Shown here: piece by piece, positions 22,935 to 34,829 of the stretch | Layout: every line of letters begins with the position of its first letter | Position numbering within the stretch: position 1 is the stretch's first letter | Assembly (NCBI GenBank): GCA_009760855.2 | Contig: WPIO01000070.1 | Location: 353,001-417,000, forward strand | Length of the DNA stretch: 64,000 nucleotides | Reading direction: 5' to 3' | DNA from: Cristatella mucedo | Lineage: Eukaryota; Bryozoa; Phylactolaemata; Cristatellidae | Position numbers and translations under genes: made by a program | Notes under the pieces: model-generated | What the model was told of the DNA's origin: nothing | The model's input: only the letters and a program-made list of their open reading frames with translations | Databases searched by the model: none

Positions 22935-23222
22935 TCTGTAAAGCCTAGTTTACACGGGTCCAGTCTCTTCTGACTCCTCGTTGTAGGACATTTACACGGT
23001 CAGTTTTCCTCTAAGTGTTGCTTCTTACTTGCTCTATTACCCCCAGAGGGATCGTGAGAAAATCACTTTTGTTTGGGAGTAGGGAAATGGCCCTCCGACA
23101 TGCTCTTCCTGGTGAATGTTAAACCTCCACGATCGCCTTCATCACCCGGGCCTCAATATCTGATTCCTACACGACGAGCTCGTAGTGTCGCATAAGCATG
23201 GACTCTCGTGGAACGCTTCGAT
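22935..23222 (+). repeat. Unclassified interspersed repeat, copy 1
   Basis: Shares order and sequence with 36,110-36,420: ACGGTCAG..., CCCCCAGAG..GGTC/ATC, GGGAGTAGGGAAATGGCCCT, CGATCGCCTT.ATCACCCG and ACTCTCGTGGA. The two copies are about 70 percent alike by eye. No tRNA box or coding motif; possibly MITE or LTR derived. Confidence 0.55.
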
Positions 23223-23224
23223 GA

Positions 23225-23313
23225 TCGTGTTTCCTTTGCAGCAAATGTAAAGCGCCTAGAAAGAAATTGACTTCTCTGAGGGCGCTTTATCAAGTGCATT
23301 ATTATTATTATTG
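23225..23313 (+). mobile_element. LINE-A terminal hairpin, solo
   Basis: TTTCCTTTGCAGCAAATG, AAAGCGCCTAGAAAG, CTCTGAGGGCGCTTTATC and an (ATT) tail. Only about 85 bp of the element was inserted. Confidence 0.85.
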
Positions 23314-23314
23314 C

Positions 23315-24413
23315 GGTCGAGTCGTCCGTCCGCCGTGTTTAAAAAAAAATTAGTAATGAAAAAGGCGTGCCTTTGACGGCGCACACGATCTGTCATTTGT
23401 TCAGTCTTGCCTCAGCCTTGGCCGAGAAGTAAACCCGTGCTCAGCTTCTTTGTCTTCATTCAGTTTGGCATTTAGTCTATCTATATTCATATATTAATAT
23501 TCTTATATTCATATATTTATATAATATTTAGTCTATCTATATTCTATTAGTTCTCGCCCGACGTGTTTACCAAAGACTGAAGTAGGACAGACGCCAGATT
23601 CGCCGTGTAATTTCGGCTACAGCCTAGTATCCTAAAGGCCAAGGGGGCGGGGCGGGGGGCTGGCGAATGAGCTTCCAGAGTAAGGCTAAAGACAGCGGCT
23701 TTCTCGGTGCTCGCTGCTTCCGTTGTTGCATTCCGGAGGGGGGCTGGTAAAAGATACAGGATGAAGGGGTAGGCAACACACCCTGTAGACCCTCTCTGCC
23801 GACAAGCCTGGTAAAAGTGATTTATTTGCATGACAGAGCAGTTTCCAGGACGTCGTCTGCTGATAGGGAAGTGCAGATCATGAGGGAGTGCACATCATAT
23901 GTAGAACCCAGTCGACAGGTTTTATTCTCTCGTGTCGCCACACGCGTCAGATCGGATCTGTCCCGGCTCAAAGCTTCGACGATCGTCTGTCGGTGTCGGC
24001 TCCGAAAAAGACCGGAATCTGAGCCGTGAGATGTGTGATGGGATTGGCGATGCCACCGGTGTAAGAGCTGCAGCCCATTCCCCCCGGTCTACAGCCGACG
24101 TGCTCATTAGGGAAGCAACGACAAGTAAGGTGCCCTATAATAAAAAGCACGTTCACACACAATAGTCTCGGTCGTCCTGCTCGTCCACTTCGGCAAGGGG
24201 GTCGGGGCCTGCCTTGACAGCGATTGGTCATACGTTTCACGGCTCATTCGGGAACCACCTCCCTCGGTGGGATCTGCATTTGACTTGCACCAGTCACTTG
24301 TCAGACCCTTAGCCTTTCTTCACTACGAACGTACTAAAATTCTCTACGACCGGAGCTATGCTCTCTTCTATAGTGTCGTCTGCTTGGGCGTAATGCTAGC
24401 ATTTAGCACGTAT
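23315..24413. other. No assigned feature
   Basis: Includes an AT-rich patch (23,470-23,560) and short shadow frames. No family recognised. Confidence 0.35.
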
Positions 24414-24775
24414 TATAGAGTTTCTAGTAGCTGTTTAACAGGGACAGTAAAACAGCTGTTTTTCGCCAAAAATATAAAAACAGTCAACAGCTGTTTTTTT
24501 CCTGTTTTGCTGTTTCTAACGGATATTTAAAAAGATACTACAACCGAAGCTCCCAAGTTAACTGTGAATATGAATTATGTAAGGGAAAATTAGTTTTTGA
24601 AATTTCTGTTTTATGATGATTTTTATCAAATTGACCAAACTCTAAAATTAAATTGCCATTTTGAAAAAAAATAACTAAGATATTATTAAAATTATTTTAT
24701 CAAATTGACCAAACACCAAAATTAGTGCAATTTTGAAAAAGTAACTAAGATATTATTTAAATTGACCGTGTGGCA

Positions 24776-24957
24776 TCAACAGCCGTGATGGCACACAAGG
24801 TAAGGCGGTTGCTTTCACGACCTCCGTCCCGAGGTCGTGGGTTCGATTCCTGCAGTGGGCGATCCTTTATCGCCACTGCAAGCGGTGGTGATAGTCGTAA
24901 AGACTCTTCTGCCTCTATACGAAAAGAGGCTGTTAAATCAGCTAGTATTTATTTATT
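24776..24957 (+). mobile_element. SINE-A in hAT
   Basis: Complete copy: TGGCACACAAGGTAAGGCGG, GGTTCGATTCC, the CGCCACTGCAAGCGGTGG stem and a T-rich end. Confidence 0.88.
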
Positions 24958-25744
24958 TTATTTTATTTAACAGATATTGATGTTCTTATCAGCCAAGTCT
25001 TCAGTTTTTATATATGCCGAAAAACGAAATAATCCAATTACAGAAGACCTAGAAAATCAATGCGGAGGATGCAATAAAATCATCAAATGTTCTGAAAGCC
25101 ACGGCAACCTTGAAGAATAATCTGAAAATCTATGGAATCGATTTTGATAAATCTGCTGGATGGTGCACATCCAAGGAAGAGCCAGTGAACAATAAGAGAA
25201 CAAAACGATTGCCGATTTCCTGGAGCGAAAGAGTCTGAAGGAGATTGCTATTGGAGATCTGACTACTGACGGGATATTGATTAGAGCTATCACTAGAAAC
25301 TAGTATATACGGTAATCAATCTCACGGGACGGATTCAAGTTTCCAGCGAACGAAAGCGGTGTGATGAAGCTGCTGCATGATGATTATGAAGTAAAGAGAC
25401 ACAAGACGATTGCCGACATCAAGGAGAAACTCGAGAGGGGAGTAAAGTTGAGCATGAGTGTGGATGAATACAAAACCGCGACAGGATGTCGCTTCTTCGA
25501 TTCATTGTAGCAGCAATAAAACAACAACCAAAACGGGCCGCCGTAAGTTCGCATATTTGGTTTGTGCACTGCTCTCGATGTGGTCGCATCAATGAAAAAT
25601 CATTTGAGCGCGTTTTTGGAATAACAACAGAGAAGGATTTGGTAATCAGGACTTCGCTGCAGTAAATAAGAAATGCATTAGCCATGTCGATGTCGTCGGA
25701 CAGTTCTGCTTAAACCATGGTCTCACCTTGGAGTATGTGACGCA

Positions 25745-25930
25745 CGGTATAAGAGCCGTGATGGCACATTACGTAAGGCGATTGCTGTTCACCACCTCGG
25801 TCTGGAAATCGTGGGTTCAAATCCTGCAGAGGGGATCTTTTATTGACAATAGAAGCGGCGGTGATAGCCGTAAAGGATCTTCTGTCGCTAAACAAAAGAG
25901 GCTTCTAAATCAATTAGTATTTTTTTAAGA
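25745..25930 (+). mobile_element. SINE-A in hAT
   Basis: GCCGTGATGGCACATTACGT head and GGTTCAAATCC B box. It interrupts the hAT frame after the stretch reading VDVVGQFCLNHGLTLEY, so it inserted into transposase coding sequence. Confidence 0.85.
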
Positions 25931-26111
25931 AGAGTACTGAGATGGACGATTTAAAGTACTGAGATGAAGATGGACGATTTAAACCTGGAAAGGGACGATA
26001 GAAATGGACAATTTCGAAGCAGATATGGGCTTGGAAGTGATCAGCTATGATACATTAGAAGGAGACGTTGAATATCACAATCTGCTCACAAAATTCCGCA
26101 AGCATAAAAAT

Positions 26112-26203
26112 GCATTTGATGTAGCGCCCTCAGAGAACTCAATCTCTTTCTAGCCACTTTACATTTGCTGCAAAGGAAGCACGATTGAATGGTTAGTAGT
26201 TTG
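26112..26203 (-). mobile_element. LINE-A terminal hairpin, solo, in hAT
   Basis: ATGTAGCGCCCTCAGAGAAC, CTTTCTAGCCACTTTACATT and GATTGAATGGTTAGTAG, inserted within hAT sequence that resumes as FVKFIEKSTVRNN. Confidence 0.8.
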
Positions 26204-26695
26204 TCAAATTCATCGAAAAATCAACTGTTCGAAATAATGTCTTCCAATCCAAAATAAAAGCTGAGTTAGGACGCGAGATTGAACTGCATCTTGACGTGAG
26301 GATTCGAAGGAACTCCACCCTAACAATTAGAGCCGCTATTAAAGACAGAAGTCGCCCTCCGCGAGACACTAACCGAATTGAATGAGCGCTGGAAATGATT
26401 GAGATATTGGATTTTGACGCTCTCAAAACTCTTCTGAAAGCAATGGAACCCGTGGAACTTGCTTTTGAGAATCTAAGTCGAGAAGGCACTACGTTAATGA
26501 GTGCTAACACAATTTTAGAATTCATGTTCAACAAGCTCCCTAACCTGAATTATCACCAAGCTGATGGAAAATTTAAGCTGTCGCGTTGAAGAGCGGTTAA
26601 ACAAGGATGTCATGAACTTCTTGCGAAGTCTCAAAGAGCTATCAGTCACCCTATCAAAAACTACGCTAAATTTCGCAGGAAACCTAGTCTTATAA

Positions 26696-26877
26696 AAAAT
26701 AAACTGGCTGATTTAATAGCCTCTTTTTATATAGAGATAGAAGAGCCTTTACGGCTATCACCACCGCTTGCAGTGGCGATAAAGGATCGCCCACCGCACG
26801 ATTCGAACTCACGACCTTGGGGCTGAGGTCGTGAAAAGCAACCGCCTTACCAAGTGACCCATTACGGCCCACCATTG
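26696..26877 (-). mobile_element. SINE-A in hAT
   Basis: Reversed complete copy: GGCTGATTTAATAGCCTC, GCCACTGCAAGCGGTGG complement, GATTCGAACTCACGACC and CTTACCAAGTGACCCATTAC. Confidence 0.85.
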
Positions 26878-27477
26878 TCCCGTCTATTTAGAGTCAGCGA
26901 TATCAAAGTTGTCGTCAAAAAGTCATCAAATTATGCTGAAAGTGTGAACTTGTCTCTTCAAGATGAATTGAATTTGTTATTTCAAAAAGATGGATCATCA
27001 ATTGCAGTCGGAGGGCAAGACAGTTTCAAATGGCTAAAGTCCAAATTCATACTCTTCAGGAACTCTTGCGAGTGCACTAAAAATCTTCAGAAACTGTGCA
27101 ACGCAATTTTATCTATTAAATCGACATCAACGGACGTTGCAAGTTTTTTCGGTCTGTAAGAATTTCAGTACAACATTAAGATCTCGTCTCACAGTCAAGT
27201 CGCCAAATGCACTTGTATCCTTGATATTTTATTACTAGTAGAAGTAAAACTGTATTGATTTAGAAGTTAGCATGAAAGGTATATCATAAAAAATGGTGTT
27301 CATAAAAAATGAGCTATTGACTTTAAAATTAGTGAAACGATGAAAAAACAGTAACAGCTGTTTTCTGAAAGCTGAAAACAGTAAACGGCTGTTTTTCGAA
27401 AATGACTTTCAGAAACCCTAGCCCATATGCCGGTGCAATACATAGGTGCTCTGTCTGCTAATGCTTCCGGAACTTGG

Positions 27478-27600
27478 AACTAATAATAATAATAATAATA
27501 ATAATAACTTTGTATGGCACCTCAAGACAACCAAATCTGTTTCCGAAAACTTCACGCATGTCTCTTCTTCTCCCTGGTGATCTCTAATTTGCCCATCATC
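27478..27600 (-). mobile_element. AAT repeat and SINE-B-like tail
   Basis: (AAT)10 followed by TTTGTATGGCACCTCAAGAC and CAAATCTGTTTCCGAAAAC, a diverged reversed SINE-B tail. The head is not clear. Confidence 0.5.
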
Positions 27601-28442
27601 CCGCGTGCCGTCGGGCTTCCAAGCCCGGACGATGAGTTCAAATGATGAGGTCAAACAGGGCGACATACTCTGGCACACAGGCCTTGCAGGCGGCAGGCCA
27701 TCGTCTCGGAATGCCTACTACGAGATCAAAGGCCTCGGAAATCCATGCGGCGAAGCTGCAGGTGCGGATGCCTTAGGAATGCTAGCCGTTGTTGCTAGTA
27801 CGGGGGGGGGGCACGAGGCATGTAAAGCGCTGATCTACTTGGTAATGCCACCGAGTATAGATGGGAGTCCAGTATGTGCACAATGTCTATTCTGCACTGA
27901 AACAGAGTACAGTCTGTGTGGGCTGGTAGTCCTCTCAGCATTCAGGCAGTCCAGCCGGTCACGTACTCATTGGGACCCCATCCCTAGAGCGCATCCCAGT
28001 TTAAATGCAGCACATCACAGGAAAGGCTAAAGCCACGGAGTGCCAGCAAAAATAGCAGCAAACATTTTTACTACCGCATTTTCCAGAAAATAAGACCTAA
28101 ACCAAAAATAAACCCTAGCATGCTAGTCATGCAGGCGGGGACGTAAGCACTACCTCAAAAATAAGCCCTATCGGCAGCTTCTTTGTGCAACGGAGCAGCC
28201 GTTGCAGCATTGCAGCAGACTTCACATAGTGCGGTCACGTGTTACCCTGCGGTGGAGAGATACCGAGAGAAGAGAGAGAGGTGCATCAGAGTATGGTGCC
28301 AGTATTGGTGAGTGCCTTTTTATTTAACCAAATGCTGACCAGGCTGCAACCAATGACTTTTGGGGAAATATTGTAAATGTTAGGGAGCTAACGGTGCTTT
28401 GTATTGTGTGGGTGCAACGTAGGGAGAATCCATCCCCGCATA

Positions 28443-28516
28443 ATATATAGTGCCCCCCACGTTACGGTATGATCGCAAATGTGGGCATGTTCCGTATTGT
28501 GTGGGGCACTATATAT
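28443..28516. repeat. Imperfect 25-nt inverted repeat
   Basis: Arms 28,443-28,467 and 28,492-28,516 (ATATATAGTGCCCC...ACGG) pair with a few mismatches around a 24-nt loop. Related GGTATGTGAGGGCCAC and CCCCACATATGATATG fragments lie within 100 bp, suggesting a MITE-like foldback. Confidence 0.7.
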
Positions 28517-28519
28517 ACG

Positions 28520-29035
28520 GTATGTGAGGGCCACTTCGATAGGGAGGAGGTGCGTTCCCCACATATGATATGTACATATGATGCTGGGCCACATATGGCG
28601 ATACGATATTGTATGGGCGAACACATTTCTTTCTGTGGGGGAGCAATCAAAAGTTTTGCTGGAGGGCTCGGCGATTTCTACGGTAATTACGCCTCTGGCA
28701 AAGTTGGGCAAATGAGACGGGTCTCGTTGTCTCTTCTCGTCCGTCCGTCTCGCGTTACTTTTTTCTTTGTTCGTCTCGTTCTTGTCTCGTCTCGTTTGGC
28801 CAACTTTGGCCTCCGATAACTTCCGGTACTTTGTCATCATTTTTATTGCCACCGCCTCTCGCGAGTTTTCAATTATGATAAAGTAACACTTGATTTAATC
28901 GAGCAGGGCAGAGCTGAGGGGGGCCGGGAGCTGCAACGCGTCATTGTTAGTCTAGAGAGGCCGCTGGAGGTGCGGAGCACCTGTCAAGGGTGCTCCACAC
29001 CTCGCGCTCAGTCTATTGCTTGCTGAATGGAATTC
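28520..29035. other. No assigned feature
   Basis: CGTCTC/TCGTCTCG-rich low-complexity patch at 28,720-28,795; otherwise unassigned. Confidence 0.35.
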
Positions 29036-29036
29036 G

Positions 29037-29214
29037 TGCTGATTTAGCAGCAGCCTCTTCTTGTATAGCGACCGAAGAGCCTCGACGGCTATCACAACCG
29101 CTTGGGGTGGCTATAAAGGATCGCCCACAGCGGAATTCGAACCCACGACCTCAGGACTGGGGTCGTGAAAAGCAACCGCCTTACCTAGCATGCCATAACG
29201 GTTCGGGTTCTCTA
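29037..29214 (-). mobile_element. SINE-A
   Basis: Reversed: GATTTAGCAGCAGCCTCTTC, GGATCGCCCACAGCGGAATT, CGAACCCACGACCTC and CTTACCTAGCATGCCATAAC. Confidence 0.87.
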
Positions 29215-29341
29215 TTTTTTTTAAATGGCTATCACATTCTATGCAGGGCTAAAGAGGTAATTCTGTTCAGCCAGACAAAGCGTTTTCTTCCTACAAGCTT
29301 TACACAGCAAACGGTATCATAAGCAAGCATCTGTAAAGTGC

Positions 29342-29768
<427 letters not shown>

Positions 29769-29971
29769 CTCCGCACGACTAGAGAGCCCTTTGGGCAGTC
29801 TGCCTTTGGCACGTGAGCCTTCCTGAGCAGCAAGAACGGGGGGGGGGGAGGGGGTGGACACTCCAAATTAGTGTACCCATTCATTTGTAGACGATATCTA
29901 AAATGATGCTTTCGGGCGTAATGCAATCTGCTTGGTTCTCACGTCCTCCCAAATGGGTGGTGACAATTCCT

Positions 29972-30272
29972 GTTATTATTAACATTAATAATAATGAACT
30001 TGATAAAGCGCCCTCAAATAACTCAATCTCTTTCTAGGCGCTTTACAGTTGCTGCAAAGGGAAATGCAATTGAATGATGAGTAATATCATGCTTGATAAA
30101 CAAAAAACATGAATAACATGGTTAGGGGTGACATGCACAGGGTCAGCATGCAAATATGGTTAGTGGCAGCATGCACAGTGTCAGCAGGCATAAGCACATG
30201 AAGGACAAATCACAGGGACCAACTAAATGCTGTCCTAAATAGGTGTTTTTAAGTTCTTTTAAACCAAACTTT
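29972..30272 (-). mobile_element. LINE-A 3' UTR
   Basis: AATAATAATGAACTTGAT, hairpin, then the UTR (GGTTAGGGGTGACATGCACA ... AAGGACAAATCACAGGGACC) into the last coding bases. 5'-truncated at the stop codon region. Confidence 0.88.
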
Positions 30273-30274
30273 TG

Positions 30275-30745
30275 AGGGAGGTGTGGTAGTGGGTGTATTC
30301 AGTCCGTCTCCACAGAAGGGTTTTCAGCCAAATCAGCGATATTTTTTCAGTAAGCAGCAAAAGGCGTTCGCTAAGTGAGGCTAACAAAGACGGCTTCCAG
30401 CTGCTGGCAACCGTCTGTTTTCATGTAGATTTATTGAACAAAACTTCATAAACACTGCCACTGAATGCTCACCATTATCATTTCCTGATTAATTAATTAT
30501 ACAGGTATAGCTACAATAAGGCATCCAGCTGCATTTAAAAGACATGGACTCAAACACTCAGTTGCTTCAAGCAAATCGGGAGCTTTTGGTGGAAAAAAGG
30601 CAGGATGACGTAGCACTGCTGATGACATCCCATTCTGCCTATGTCGGCTCAAAGAGCAGAACATTTCTGACCGGCAGACATGCAAAGACCCGACAAAGGC
30701 TATATAAGGAAATCGCTGTTAGGTGTTTGGTGGCATTGGGAGAAA
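30275..30745. other. No assigned feature; small ORF
   Basis: A frame at 30,544-30,750 (NRELLVEKRQDDVALLMTS, TGRHAKTRQRLYKEIAVRCL) looks codon-like but has no recognised homologue or clear splice borders. Confidence 0.25.
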
Positions 30746-30747
30746 TG

Positions 30748-32290
30748 ATAATAATAATAATAACAATAATGCACTTGATAAAAGCGCCCTTAGAGAACTC
30801 AAACTCTCTCTAGGCGCCTTACATTTGCTGAAAAGAGAAATGCAATTGAATGGTGAGTAATATCATGCTTGATAAACAAACAAAATAAATAACATGGCTA
30901 GGGGTGACATGCACAGGGTCAGCATACAAATGTGGTTAGTGGCAGCATGAACAGTGTCAGCACGTATAAGCACGTGAAGGACGAATCACAGGGACCCACT
31001 AAATGCTGCCCTAAATAGGTGTTTTTAAGTTCTTTTTAAATGTGGTCAAGTCAGGGGATGTTCTGACGCAGGTCGGGAGGGAGTTCCAGGCTTTGGGAGC
31101 ATATGAACTAAATGCACGGTCTCCAAAGAATTTGAGGTTTGTACGAGGTATTGGTAGACTGTTGGATTCCGAAAAGCCGGTGGTACGATGCCTGGCCTGG
31201 TGGGGGAGTGGATCTGAGAGATAGGCTGGAGCCAAAGAATGAAGTGACCTAAAAGTGAGCGACAAAACCTTGAAGTCAATCCGTTGCTTGACTGGTAGCC
31301 AGTGCAGGTCGGCGAGAAGTTGTGTAATGTGGCAACTGCGATGCTCACAACAGACAAGCCTAGCTGCAGAATTTTGCACCAGCTGCAATCGCCTGATCGC
31401 ACATGCTGGTAGGCCAGTAAGCAGTGAGTTGCAAAAGTCGAGATGGGATGTCACGAATGCATGGACCAACTTGGACGTGGTATCCTTATCTAAGCAAGCC
31501 CGAATTTTAGCAATGTTATGTAGCTGAAAGTAGGCAGACTTGACTGTGGAGCTGATGTGGTCGTCTAACGAGAGGTCACTTTGGAACATGACACCTAGAT
31601 TTCGAGCTGATTCAACTAGAGGTATGCTGGCAGGGCCTATTTTGAGCGTCAGCCTTTCTAATTTCTGAACCACACTGGGTTTGCCCATAACTAGTAAGTT
31701 AGTTTTATCATCGTCTAGTTTTAGAAAATTTGCTGCCATCCATGTGCGGATGTCATCAATACATGCAGCAAATGAGTTGAGAGATTTTGAGGTGCTCGAA
31801 GGCTGGGAGGGATCAAAGCAAAGGTACAACTGAGTGCCATCCGCATAGAAGTGAAAGCCTAGATTGTGCTTGGTAATCACATCAGCAAGAGGCAGAGTAT
31901 AAACCGGGAAAAGAACCGGACCGAGCACTGAGCCCTGAGGTACCCCATATTTCAGAGGTACCGTAGATGATCTTTGTCCATTCACATCAATACTCTGGAG
32001 TATCCCACTGAGATAGGATCTGAACCATTGCAGAGCAGTGCCGGTGATGCCCAGGCAAGATGAGAGGTGCTCTAGAAGAACTTTGTGACCGATTGTGTCA
32101 AAAGCTGCCGAAAGATCGAGCAAACCAAGCAGAGACACTCTACCCATGTCTGCATTCCTAAGTAGGTCGTTGTATACCCTAAGCAATGCTGACTCTGTGG
32201 AGTGATTAGCTCTAAAGCCAGACTGGAACTTACTAACAAGGTGTGAAGTTTCGATATATGAGTTCAATATTTCAAATATTCTCATGCACT
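30748..32290 (-). mobile_element. LINE-A, longest RT copy
   Basis: 5'-truncated CR1/L2-type non-LTR retrotransposon with RT, thumb, 3' UTR, hairpin and AATAAT tail (30,748-30,775). It best preserves the family's coding sequence in this window and is the reference used for the other fragments. Confidence 0.93.
31011..32285 (-). pseudogene. LINE-A reverse transcriptase ORF, broken active site
   Basis: A 424-codon frame. RT copies the element RNA into DNA at the insertion site. Visible blocks: FQSGFRANHSTESALLRVY (about 20-38), LLDLSAAFDTI (about 55-65), [14 protein letters not shown] (113-126), FYADG (146-150), then the connection and thumb with HWLPVKQRIDFKVLSLTF, ending WNSLPTCVRTSPDLTTF. 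The catalytic YADD box reads YADG, so the second metal-binding Asp is lost. A short frameshift ends the frame at KTPI instead of the longer family C terminus. No endonuclease remains. Inactive. Confidence 0.92.
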
Positions 32291-32459
32291 TGCACTCAAG
32301 TAGGTCAGCAGCTCAGTCATCGGGTCATTGTTACTGCCGGACAGCCGTTGTGCCTGACTGCTCTTCTGTCAATCGGTCAAGGCAGGAAGCTGACCGAAGA
32401 AGGTGTTGGCAGGGCCAATGCAAGTCGCCTGAATTGGCCTGAAACAATTACGTGACACA

Positions 32460-32952
<493 letters not shown>

Positions 32953-33354
32953 GAGCTCACCTATACGGATCTATAAACAAGCAAATCCTTATACGGGCTC
33001 AAACTAGCTCTAAACTAAAATTCAAACTAGCTCAAATTAGCTCCGATGGGGAACCGCTCCGAGGAAGTAAATAGGGAGCCGACTGGCCGTCAGGATCTGA
33101 TGAGGGCACGGTAAAAACTGCAAAGAACACAGACACCGGCATCTATATACACTACCAGCAGCGGAGGGGGGGTCAGCCACAAACGGTCAAAGACGACCAC
33201 ATGCCCTGGTAAGCTTTGCCTCACAGCCTCCTCTCGCAATCTCTCAGGCCTCGCCTCCGAGATGTGGCCAGCCGCGACTGTGGCTTGACATTCCTCTTTC
33301 TGGAAGCGACACCGCGTACGTGTGGCCGCGTGCTCGCACAATCACTCGGCTTTC

Positions 33355-34018
33355 ACTTTCATGCAGATGACACACAATTTTAAATGTGCTTTGATCCCAT
33401 CCTGCATATCCAGCACCTTTAGCTCTCTCAATCTCTTTTATAGATCGCACTGCTGCTATTCCCACATGGATGGCAGCAAACTTTCTCAGTTTGAATGTAA
33501 TGTGTCTCCGTCTGTAACGCCACAACCAGGCTGAGCATCGTACCACCGGCTTTTCAGAATCTAATTGTTTACCAATACCTCGTACAAACCTAAAATCCTT
33601 TGGAGACCGTGCCTTTAGTTCGTAGTATGCTCCCAAAGCCTGGAACTCACTCCTGACTGACGTCAAACATTCCTTGACTGGGCGACATAAAAACGAAGCT
33701 TATAAGGCACAGATTTATCACATTCAATAGGTTCTTGTGATTCTTCCTTTATGTGCTTATGCGTACTGACACTGTCCATGCTACCATTAGCCATATTTTA
33801 CATGTTGGCACTGCGCATTTACTCAATCATGTCATTCTTGATGACATTGTGCATGCTAATAGTAATCATTTGAGCATGATCTCTTCTTCACCTCTAACCA
33901 TGTCATGCCTTACGATATTGTGCATGCTACCACTAATCTTTTGATCATACTGTCTTTACAGCATACGTAACGTGCCTAAACAGAGATTCAGTTCCCTGAG
34001 GGTGCTATGCAAATGTAT
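33355..34018 (+). mobile_element. LINE-A with internal deletion
   Basis: Starts in the YADD region (CAGATGACACACAATTTTAA, FDP remnant) and reaches the GWQQTF block. It then jumps, via a short LINE-B-like TGTAATGTGTCTCCGTCTGT segment at 33,497-33,520, to CATCGTACCACCGGCTTTTC and the normal C terminus, UTR and hairpin. About 0.6 kb is missing relative to 31-32 kb. Confidence 0.82.
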
Positions 34019-34034
34019 TGCCATTATTAGACGC

Positions 34035-34825
34035 TGCCTTCTTGTCTGTTTCTCTATCGCCTCTGTCCCTCTCTGTCTTTTTCTCTCTGTATCTCTCTGT
34101 GTCTCTTCTGCCTGTCTGTGTGTGTGTGTGTGTGTGTCTCTCTCTGTCTGTCTGTCTGTCTGTATGCCCCTCTCTCTCTGTCTCTCTCTCTCTCTCTGCT
34201 TCTCTCTCTCTGCTTCTCTCTCTCTTCTCTACTCTACTTCTGTCTCGGTCTGTCTCTCTCTCTTTTTTTGTCTTTCTGTCTCTCTCTCTCTTTGTCTTTC
34301 TGTCTTTGTCTCTCTGTCGTCGTCTCTCTGTCTGCCTGTCTGTCTGTGTCCCTGTCTCTCTCTCGCTCTCTGTGTGTCTCTCTCTCCCTCTCCCTGTCTC
34401 TCTCTGCCTCTCTGTCTCTCTCTCTCTCTTCCCTAGATATCTACTTCTGTCTCTTCTCTCGATCTCTTTGGCTTGCTTTCCTGCCAGGTCCTCTTTTCGT
34501 TCTCACTGTCTCTCTATCTCTCTTTCTCTCTACTTCTGTCTCTGCCTGACTGTCTCTGCCTCTCTCTCTTTGTCTCTTTTTCCTTGTCTCTCTGTCTCCA
34601 TCTCTCTGTCTGACTGTCTCAGTCTGTCTCTCTCTATCAGTCTCTCTCTCTCTCTCTGTGTGTGTCTCTCTCTCGTTCTGTCTGTCTTTCTGTCTGTCTC
34701 TCTCTCTGTCTCTCTCTCTCTCTCTCCTTCTCTGTCTCTGTCTCTCTCTCTTCCCTAGATCTCTACTTCTGTCTCTTCCCTCGATCTCTCTGACGTGCTT
34801 TCTTGCCAGATCCTCTTTTCGTTTG
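34035..34825. repeat. Pyrimidine-rich TC/TG tract with internal duplication
   Basis: 790 bp of TC, TCTG and TG low-complexity sequence. A non-simple segment (CCCTAGAT...CTACTTCTGTCTCTTC...CGATCTCT...TGCCAG) occurs at 34,431 and again at 34,753, an offset of 322 bp. Confidence 0.93.
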
Positions 34826-34829
34826 CTCT

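Larger units (their letters stand above)
24416..27420 (+). mobile_element. Decayed hAT DNA transposon with nested insertions
   Basis: Ends form short terminal inverted repeats: TAGAGTTTCT at 24,416 and, reversed, TAGGGTTTCT at 27,420, each backed by CAGCTGTTTT-rich subterminal repeats. The interior is AT-rich, unlike its surroundings. Broken frames match hAT transposase blocks in order: KLSMSVDEYKT (DEWT-like) at 25,444; ELHLDVRIRRNSTL (TRWNST-like) at 26,280; FDALKTLLKAMEPVELAFE at 26,412; ILSIKSTSTDVASFF and, one frame over, RSRLTVKSPNALVSLIF (C-terminal dimerisation region) at 27,107-27,230. Stops, frameshifts and four insertions make it inactive. The flanks GCACGTAT and GCCCATAT may be an eroded 8-bp duplication. 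Confidence 0.8.

Noticed and set aside
27605-28030. 141-codon ORF
   Set aside because: No recognised domain, contains a G-run likely to shift frame, and overlaps a SINE-like head; unsupported as a gene.
31011-32285. Host gene of 424 codons
   Set aside because: Clear LINE reverse transcriptase with a mutated YADD box and LINE 3' end.
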